Part shown: one piece after another, positions 37,315 to 45,757 of the stretch
Position numbering within the stretch: the stretch's first letter is position 1
Layout: every line of letters begins with the position of its first letter
Source: Caenorhabditis remanei
Taxonomy: Eukaryota; Nematoda; Chromadorea; Rhabditida; Rhabditidae
NCBI RefSeq assembly: GCF_010183535.1
Contig: NC_071330.1
Span: forward strand, 7,359,717 to 7,423,716
Direction: 5' to 3'
DNA: 64,000 nucleotides
Made by a program: the position numbers and the translations under genes
The notes under the pieces: model-generated
What the model saw: only the letters and a program-made list of their open reading frames with translations
Databases searched by the model: none
Told to the model about the DNA's origin: nothing

Positions 37315-40300
37315 ATGGAATTCATTACCGTGGATTCGGATTGTGCCGATGAGGAAGAGGATATCGTACATCAAGAATTAGTCAGAGAGCGTGACCGCGA
37401 GCTATCAGAAATCATCAAAAAACGTCACCTCGCCAAAGTAAAAGAAGACGAAGATCGATTTCCAAAAATCAGTACGTTTGCAACCCGCTGACATAAACGT
37501 TGGAAAACCCCGACATGCCGGTGATAACAAATGAGCTAAAATGAGCATATAGCAAACGATTCTAGAGCGTTTTCATTCCTTAAAGGGAGGTATGGGGGCT
37601 CTTTCAGTTGTACTACATAATTTTTCCACAAAAACCAAACAGGTTAATTTACAGAGCATACTGATCGTTCTCTGATCGAGTATCTCAGTGATCAGAAATG
37701 TTGTGTACCTCGGGACCATCAGGCATGGTATGATTCTTTTAAGACGGATGTGATCAATCATTTCGAGAATGGAGTTGAAGACTTCGTTATTAAAATGAAG
37801 ATGATAAAAGGTATTGATGGTTTAAATTATATTGACTATATATTATCACAGATGCGGTTGCTTTTCGCGATTTTCTGGTCTCTCGTCACATGGAAATAGT
37901 ATCGGAGCCAAAAACCAAGGAAAAGGAGAGAATACACAAGGGACTTGTCGAATTCGATAAGCAGATCGTTGCCGCACTGCGAAAAATGACCAGCATACCC
38001 TGTGATGAAGAAATAATATCTACGACTGCTCAAAACGTGTTTGAAGACACTTCTGAGAGAGCATTGAAACGCATAGCCTCCAAAATAAGCGCAAATTATG
38101 TTCTTGAACAATTGCAAGCTACTGATTTGTATGTAAATAGATTATCGCTTTGCGAGGGCTGACGGTTGAAACTTATTTTGAAAACAACACCCAATCGAAA
38201 AAGAACTGTAGTAATCACTTTTCGCATCCTTTCTTCAACCGTAAGCCTCTTGCGGTGCGATATAATCAATAACCAGAAAGTTCGATAAATTTAACATTTT
38301 AGGGAGGAAATCAGAAGAAAGGAAATTATGCTGCGTACATTAAACAATGGACTGCGAAACCTGAGCTTTTCTGCCCCAGACTTGTCAAGAGAGCTAACGG
38401 TCTGATGTAAAGTTAAAAATCATTGATCATACATGTTAGTTATAGGCCTTCACTGTTATGAGGGAGAAACGAGATACGAGCCCTCCTCGAGAATGTTTAT
38501 CTGCAATATCCATGGCCCAATTGAACGAACAGTTCCAATCGCTTTTCGTGCATGAACATGTCACTATTGTCGAGAAAGACAAAGATGACAACTTCTTAGA
38601 TATGTTTTCTGCTGGAATTTCAGATGATGATGAAGAACCATCGGAAGAATGTATTTATAACGACGAAATAACAAAAAGCTCGGACTATGTCTTGGACCTG
38701 AAAACCGAATGGGTTGAGCCCGTTTATATTTGCAAAAAAGAAGAAGAAGGAGCAGAAGAGTTTAATATAGACGAAGGAGAAGATTTTATTTTACCTTATG
38801 AATATAAAGCTTTATCTGACCAATTAGATAGAACCGGAACACATTTCGGGCAAAACCCTCCAGAATATATGAGAAGAGATTGGGAATTGAAGCGCTTCGA
38901 AAATAAAAGAAAGAAACAAAGTAGAGTTAAATTTGAAAGTGAGTTCTCAATACATGCTCCCTAAAAATGTAATAGGAAAATTTTTTAGAATACGACAGTC
39001 CTCAAAATAAAATGAGAATTTTTGTAAAACCAAATGGGAACTTCTACAAAAGTGACGACACTCCAGTTTCGGACTACGTAGATCTAAGCCTTCGCGATGG
39101 AACTCTCGTTTTAAAGGATGTCGAATTTCCTCTGACCTCGATTGCAACAAAAGCTTCCGTTTTTCGGTCACGTCGTAGAAAGGACAATTTTGACAAGAAA
39201 CAACAGAAAGTGATCAAGGAACCCGATCTCTGTAAGTTTTACTTCACTAATGAATTACGGTTTCAAGCTACCTATTTTGACAGTTTTGAAAGGAACATAC
39301 CATGGTAATCTTCTTGGACGTTTCTGGTGTTCACGTGATAAAAAGGACCAACGGGCTAATTCCATTCGTGGTTTATATGGTTTATTGAAAGACTACTGTG
39401 TAGATGAGGTAGGATGCGCAGAAGTGATCCGGCGAATATCAAAACTTTATTGCAGATTCATAGATTATATTCGCAATTAGCACTCAATGCTCATAAAACT
39501 ATGCGCCGAGGCCGTAGTCTAATTGAGACACAAACATTCAACGAAAAAGATGTGGAAATGGCAACCATGAATGGCGTTCTGCTACTGACTGATTGGCGTC
39601 TTTTGTTTCTTCGCGAACACGTTCTAACTAATGCTCTAATTCAGTATATGCCAACAAATCTTGGAAACGTTTTTTTGTGAGTGAAATAATGTCTATTTGA
39701 TAGATAATGTACTAATTTGTACTAATTTTTCAGTGAAATAATGACCGAGTACTTAGTGGAGCTGATCTTGGATGCAAACATTGAGTTTCACACAATTATT
39801 TTTGCTTTCGGTGGATCGCCACATTTCGAAAAACTGGATTTTCTCAAGTAATTCCTTTCAAACGTAAACCATCTAAAGTAAACAAATTTAGGTTCTGGAA
39901 AAAGTTGATCGTTCATACCAATAAAACTATCGATGTTCACTGGATGGCTCAAGACTGGTTGGATGGAATGGTGTGTAGCGTCAGACAATTGTGGTTATCT
40001 TTGTTTTTTATAGGTGTGCTCTGAAGAAGATATAGAACAACTCACTGGGTTCAATCAATATGTAGAAAAAGTTATTAACTCGATGAGAGAAACGGGTTTT
40101 AGGTAACAGTTTCATGATGCGCGTTGTTGACCTATTCAAATAATTCTCAGAAATTACGCGTTTTGCAATATTCGTAATCAATACAAAGTACCTCTTCTGC
40201 CGGATGATGCTTACAAAACTCCTTCGAATAATGATTGTCTTCAAAACCTGTAAGTGTTTATAGCTCAATTTTCGTTGTGAAACGTATTTTTTCAGTTACT

Positions 40301-40440
40301 TCGCCTATGTTCGACACTTCGTGAATGAATCAAATTGCTATGGATTTTCTAGTTACTTCAATAACTCTGCTCCAAGTATTGACAACTTCAATGATAATGA
40401 CGCGAGATACCCGAAACACAAAACTCCTGAGGAATTGTGA
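37315..40440 (+). CDS. nrde-1: Large nematode-specific protein, probable NRDE-1 homologue
   Basis: Thirteen exons (37315-37471, 37655-37810, 37852-38128, 38303-38399, 38446-38938, 38989-39231, 39284-39408, 39456-39676, 39734-39847, 39892-39970, 40014-40102, 40151-40249, 40296-40440) join in frame to 764 codons. The N-terminus is acidic and coiled-coil-like (HQELVRERDRELSEIIKKRH), there is an acidic middle (GISDDDEEPSEE), and the C-terminal half is globular (TYHGNLLGRFWCSRDKKDQR, LLLTDWRLLFLREHVL). I recognise no catalytic domain. NRDE-1 is a nuclear RNAi factor I recall as C14B1.6, next to dph-1 in C. elegans, so the symbol rests on position and lack of known domains. One splice donor is atypical (ACG|GTCTGA at 38399). 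Confidence 0.5.
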
Positions 40441-40567
40441 AATTGTTTTTTCAAAAAGTGAATACGACACTTTATTGAGATTGCATAAAATTCTGTCATT
40501 TGTCATTGAAATGTTTAACGACGATAAATTATGATGACAAAGTTTAATCGAATTTGATCGCTTAACT

Positions 40568-41539
40568 TCAGGTTCTCTTGATAATGGTTTCATTCAAGTT
40601 GTCCGCCTCGTCCTCCTCCACGAGCCTTTCTTCTGGTTTACAGGCTGGGTGGCCATCTTCGTTCACAGCTCTCAAGGCTGTTCTCAACACAGAGAGTGCG
40701 GACGGATTAGAGAAACATGCCATTTTGAACAATTCTCTGAAATGTAACCTCTTGTAGAAAAATAGAACATTGATAAAACTTTACTTGTAATTTTTATTCG
40801 ACTGTACGACCAGCTGCAAGTCTTGATATTCTTCCCTCCGTAATTTTTCCAAATCGTCCATCATTTCCTGCATCTTTAAAGCTTTCAATCTGTAACAAAA
40901 ACAAAAATATTGCATTTCTTGATGAAAATTGAAGCAAATACTTTAGCCGAGTCTCCAGGTTGGTGTTAGCCATTTCATAGATCAGGTTGTCGATGTCATC
41001 AACTTCTTTGTTATTTTGTTGCCTAAAATTATGGAGTGGTGAGCAAAAACTACAGTTTATTTTCCGAAAGATCATCTTACATTTCGATAGTGTTTTCGAG
41101 CTCGGCATGTGACTCCAGAATATCTCGCATCGCTGTCAAATACTCTTCAGTAGTTTCACGCAACTGTCGGTTCTCATCTTGTAATGCCATAATTTGTTTG
41201 TTTTCTCTTTGCAGATCATTTAGAATTAGTTTTCTCCTATTCCCATTCACAGTCAGCTCTGAAAAAGGAAGCTATTATTGATTTTTGTTTTGAAGAGTAG
41301 CCGTCGAACCCTGCATATCTTGCAGCAATTTCTCATATTTGTACATCGATGAAATCCGAGAGGCGACCCGGTGTGCTCTATTCAGCATGTTGTCCAAATG
41401 AGTTTCTCCTGGAAAGATTATCAGCTTACGAATAGAACAGATAGAACTTTTCAAAATGAAATCACAAACCTTGCTTTGTTAGCATCATCATGTTATATGA
41501 AGATTGCAATAATGAGTCTATTTCGTCTATTCCATCCAT
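40568..41539 (-). CDS. SIKE/FGFR1OP2-family coiled-coil protein (STRIPAK-linked)
   Basis: Five or six small exons give a protein of about 210 residues that is almost entirely helical. Family hallmarks are the N-terminal LNRAHRVASRISSMYKYEK block, then DLQRENKQIMALQDENRQLR and a later leucine/glutamate-rich coil (QEMMDDLEKLRREEYQDLQL), ending with ELFKMACFSNPSALSVLRTA. Human FGFR1OP2 and SIKE1 have the same order (ENRQIRELQQENKELR) and attach to STRIPAK phosphatase-kinase complexes. The exon containing LKALKMQEMM reads in one frame to a GTAAAG donor at about 40784 and continues in an exon ending at 40568; another frame of the same exon stops sooner and should not be used. It converges on the upstream gene with a 127-bp gap. 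Confidence 0.75.
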
Positions 41540-41690
41540 TTTGCCTGAATATCAAAAAATAAAAACAAATAGCACGACTCACAAAATTTCCTTCTCAAAT
41601 TTCGGTGTGCAAATTGCGCAAAAAGTGCGCAGCGGTGGTTCATTTATCGGCCACCAAAAACTCTTCCACAGAAACCGCAAGTACCCGTAG

Positions 41691-42231
41691 CAGAGCTGTG
41701 CGGAAGTAAAATTTTTGAAAAGGGAAGAAGGAAGAAGGAAGAAGGAAGTAACTTTTTCAAAAGGGAAGAAGGAAGAAGGAAGAAGGAAGTAAATTTTTCA
41801 AAAGGGAAGAAGGAAGAAGGAAGAAAAAAGTGAAAAAAGCCCGGAAGAAGGAAGAAGGAAGGAAGAAGGAAGGAAGAAGGAAGTTGAGTTCCGAACCGGG
41901 AAATCGGAAGTTAATTTCGAAAATGACAAATTTGTGGAAACTTTTTTCTAGTCATCTCTGAAAACGAATTTTGATGTTGTTTTATACAAAATTCCGTTAA
42001 AAACCACCAAAATTCCGCCAAAATTCCGTCGAAAATTAAAATTTTTTAGTAAAGTTTTCAATGGAAGAAGGAACAAGGAACAAGGAAATAAAATTTCCTT
42101 GAAAAGGAAGAAGGAAGAAGGAAGAAGGAAGTGAAATTTTCAAAAAGGAAGAAGGAAGAAGGAATAAAAACGTGAAAAAAACCCGGAAGAAGGAAGAAGG
42201 AATTCGAAGGAAGGAATTCCGCACAGCTCTG
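41691..42231. mobile_element. hAT-like non-autonomous element filled with GGAAGAA repeats
   Basis: The ends are CAGAGCTGTGCGGAA and its inverse, and ACCCGTAG occurs on both sides (41683-41690, 42232-42239), an 8-bp target duplication. CAGRG-type tips with 8-bp duplications are characteristic of hAT elements. The interior is mainly (GGAAGAA)n/(GGAAGAAGGAA)n purine arrays on the + strand in several blocks, with AAATTTTT spacers and an AT-rich centre near 41930-42050. Frames in it are repeat translations, not genes. Confidence 0.8.
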
Positions 42232-42394
42232 ACCCGTAGCTTCACAGAACAGTTCAAAAACACGCATTTCGCCTGTCTCTACTAATCATTTACTGAAAAT
42301 ATAATACTTGAGACAGAAACTCTGCTGGATAGAAAAAATAGAACTTTTTTAATGAAAAATTTATAAAACCAAAAATATAGATAAAAAACTAAGA

Positions 42395-42965
42395 TTACTC
42401 TACGATATTATGTTTTCTGGTGATTTCATCCATTCGCAAATCCCGTTTCTCAGATTTTTTCTTATTCCGAGTTTCACGGCGACATCTCTCTCCAGTAGAT
42501 TCATCAGAGTAATGACCCTCAGAAAAGTCAGAGTGATCAGTTTGGGAGCCCGCATCGTCCCAATTCTTTAATTCCTCTGCTTCTTCCTTACTGATGTCCA
42601 GCTTGGTGTACATAACCTTGTTGTTTCTCTCAAAGAATATAACATTACAACTGGCAAATAAATACAAATCTTACGGAAAATTGAAGTGTACTATCATCGC
42701 TATCATCAATTTGATCAATATCTATTGGATGCAGTTTTTTTTTCTCTTCATGCTCTTCAGGTTCTTCCAGATATAAGTCATTCTTCATCTTGCCAGCAGA
42801 ATTTTTTGTCATCGTTTTATGCTCTTCATTATTCGCTTTCTCTAAAATTCCGACATGATATGCATGGAAACTTGCTATTTCTTCAGGCATTTGTTTATTG
42901 GCATACGTTTGCAAATGAGCCTTTGTAATCGAACTTCTGCCTGATCTATTATATATTCCAGACAT
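42395..42965 (-). CDS. Acidic hydrophilic protein, unidentified
   Basis: Two exons (42965-42675 and about 42628-42395) give about 174 codons. The N-terminus is basic and Ser/Gly-rich (MSGIYNRSGRSSITKAHLQT), the middle very acidic (LEEPEEHEEKKKLHPIDIDQ), and the C-terminus mixed-charge and lysine-rich (RNKKKSEKRDLRMDEITRKH). There is no signal peptide or membrane helix. It looks intrinsically disordered; I recognise no family. The ATG follows a TTATTTTTAG acceptor closely. It lies 196 bp downstream of the CPG4-like gene on the same strand, so the two may be co-transcribed. Confidence 0.65.
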
Positions 42966-43161
42966 ATTTGCTAAAAATAACATTTGCAATCTATAGCGGA
43001 ATGCAGTAAACGTGATCACATTCTTTGGATTTCATCAGATATGAATACTTAAAATTAGCTGTGAATGAAAATGGTGCATTCTATCACATATTTATCTCAA
43101 AATCAATCAAATGAGGGGTTTTCACAATAGTGTCGAGCCGTACAGAATTTGGATAGTATAA

Positions 43162-44562
43162 TCACAGGAAATGAGCTGCAACAATTGAAAACACAGAAGA
43201 TAAAATTATTGTAGATCCGGAACTTCTCGGCTGTGAAGAGTCAGTTTTTCCGCATTCCAATGTCTTAACGTTGACCGATGATTTCATGGTGGTGCTAGCA
43301 GGCGAGTTCTTGTTGAAGTGTTCCTGTGATTAGCATGGTTAAGTTACTTTCAAAAACTTCAACTACTTACCGACAAAATTTTTGAAATTGTTTCAAAATC
43401 TGGTGTGGTTTGTGGCTTTCCACGAGAATCTAGAAATTGACATTGCAGTGTTTGGATTTTACCATTGAACAATAGAGCAGCCGATGATAGATTGCCAGAC
43501 TTTGCTAATAGAACATCATTTGATTCTGTGCTGTTTTTAATTTCTGTCAATGACTTCCTCTGAGTTGTAATTTCTTTACGAACTTCAGGTGGCGACCCAA
43601 CGGATTTCGGCTTGTCGGGAAGAACAATTTTTTTTGGAATTTTGATCTTCAATTTTTCGTTGTTGCATCCTTCTGGCATCATCAGACCAAATAGCTTCGC
43701 GATTCCTGACGTGTTTTGTTTTTCGTTTCGCAAGTAACCGAGGAGACCAGGTTGTTTCATTGTTTCAAACTGTGAGAAAATTGTATCGAGGAAATTGTCT
43801 TCGCCAATATCGCAAAATCTGTGCAGATTGTTCTGATAGCAGTTTGCAATACACGTTGTAGAATTGCAAAGTTTCTCCATATTGAACAACTGGTCGGCAG
43901 TGTTTCTTGAAGCGTTTTCGATTACATCTGCTTGCACAGCACACTCTGTTTCACATTCCTGCTGCAGGTCACCAGCACTTTCTTGAATACAGCTGATCTG
44001 ACTTGATACTTCTGGAAGAAGAAGAGTTGTGTCAACACATGTACACTCGTTTTATTTCAAACCATGAAACAAATCATAAGTTCTAGCAAGATTCAAGCCA
44101 TCCACACTCATGTGTTTTTATCAAAATGATACTGACTAATGAGAAAGAAACATACTTTCCAAGTTGTCCAAACAGATGAACTGAAAAGCGTTGGAGATCG
44201 CTCCGACGAAAGTACTATCACAACCTGCGGAAGTCGCACATTTCGATGCTTCTGTCAAGTTCTGGCACATCGCTTTCATGGTGTCTGGTTTCTTCGCAAC
44301 GTCCAGCATCATACCAACATTATCCATAGCGGGCATACATTTCCGAAGACAATGGGGCATATCAAATGTAGAGAAAAACTGTGTGAGATTTATTGAACTG
44401 GTTCCCTGGAATGAACCTCCCGCCAAAATTAGAATAACATTCATTCGAATACTTACCAAGAATCTTAGTGACAATGTTAGCAGAATCATTAGCAACGTCA
44501 TGAAGTGAAGTTGATTGAGCGGTAATCAATGCTATTAGTAGAAAAAAGAGACAGGGTCGCAT
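43162..44562 (-). CDS. CPG4-type cysteine-rich secreted protein, probably GPI-anchored
   Basis: The protein has a signal peptide (MRPCLFFLLIALITAQS), then two Cys-patterned segments of the chondroitin proteoglycan 4 type (FDMPHCLRKCMPAMDNV ... CATSAGC, and CETECAVQADVIE ... CNSTTCIANCYQNNLHRFCD). A Ser/Thr-rich part with NxS/T sites (NSTES, NLSS) follows, then a C-terminal hydrophobic tail ending AAHFL without following charges, the pattern of a GPI-attachment signal. CPG4-domain proteins are nematode extracellular proteins of unknown biochemistry. It has four to five exons; the last (about 43326-43162) follows an EHFNKNSPAS segment. The ATG is two bases after TTTCAG. Confidence 0.65.
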
Positions 44563-44847
44563 CACTGAAATTAGACAAACATAATGTATACTGATTGGAA
44601 AAAAGAAATGCATTTCAATAGGAAAACAAGTACACTAAATAGACTAATGATCGAATTCGAGAAACGTATCTCAGTTTAAAGTTTGAGTTGACTAATGAGT
44701 TTAATGCGAAGATTGCAATTTTCATATTCGCGGCTTGAAATTGTTTTCGTGGTAGGACCAACGGTGCCACGTTAAACGAATGCTACAGTAACTGTTAATA
44801 TTTACGGCGGACGAGATTCCCTAAAGTGAAAGTTTGGAGAGACAGTC

Positions 44848-45607
44848 ATGAGTTCAATTCCTCGTTCTTCTCTAAAAAAACACTCTGGAATTCATGACGA
44901 TCGAGTAATTAAAATCTTAACTTTGTTTTTCGAGTATATTAATATAGTTTCAGAGAGTCAGCTTTGCATCACCACTATCTTCCGATAAAGGAGTCGCACC
45001 ATTGCCAAAGAAACGATTTCAAATTACGAAAAGTTCCAAAGTTAGCCATGCTAGTGTTAAAAAATCAAAACAATCAGAAGAACTGGTCGATATAAATTCG
45101 GTAACTAAATTTAACATACAAGCGTTATTTTTTTCTCTATTAGCTTGCCAATCAACAAAGCGAAGTACTCGAGGAAATTTGCGAAATAGAGAACAAGTTT
45201 ACGAAGCATTCTGCTCTTACTCGGGATATGACTATCGAATTAACAAATTTCATCGAAATAATTGCGAACTTCTCATCGGACTCCACAAAGGTGGAGGCAC
45301 GGCTCGAAGAACAGTTTATGAAACTCGGATCGGTTGAGGCGAGCATCAAAGATTTGGTAGTTCAGGCTCAGTCGGTATGCACAAAGTTTGAAACAGTGGG
45401 TGAATGTGTTAATAAATACTCTAGTACTTTTGCCTGTTTCAGCGAATGACTGCACGGTCTCATTACTCTACTGGACTACTGGAGCTTCAAAAACTGTTTG
45501 GTTCAGTCAATTGTAAGCAAATCGAAACCATGGCTGAGACACTTGTGGATTACGATACAATTCTAGCAATGGTTGACCAACTCGAAGGTTTCGTTGGGGA
45601 TTTCTGA
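44848..45607 (+). CDS. lab-1: Small coiled-coil protein with PP1-docking motif, probable LAB-1
   Basis: Four exons (44848-44904, 44954-45100, 45144-45374, 45443-45607) join in frame to 199 codons. Residues 19-23 across the first junction read RRVSF, a textbook RVxF docking site for protein phosphatase 1. A basic N-terminal half (PLPKKRFQITKSSK) follows, then helical coiled-coil segments (EVLEEICEIENKF, VEARLEEQFMKLGSVEASI). C. elegans LAB-1, which recruits PP1 to keep cohesin on the long arms of meiotic chromosomes, is as I recall C14B1.12 in this neighbourhood and is a small coiled protein. The RVSF motif and coil are seen; the identity is inferred from position. Confidence 0.5.
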
Positions 45608-45757
45608 ATCTCGATAATATCTCTCTCTCATCTTGTTATATAAGAGCTCATGTAATATATAGAAATCATTCGACAGGTACTTCCATAAAAAGTAATAAGC
45701 ATTTTAGTTTTATATGTTTTTTCTGAGTTATCAGATCAGATCATATAGTTCGAGAAG

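Noticed and set aside
40794..41108. Stop at 40794 as the end of the SIKE-like gene
   Set aside because: Another frame of the same exon gives coiled-coil sequence and reaches a canonical GTAAAG donor joining a good final exon ending at 40568.
42036..42267. Open frames rich in Phe/Leu/Pro/Ser
   Set aside because: They translate the complement of the GGAAGAA arrays in the hAT-like element.
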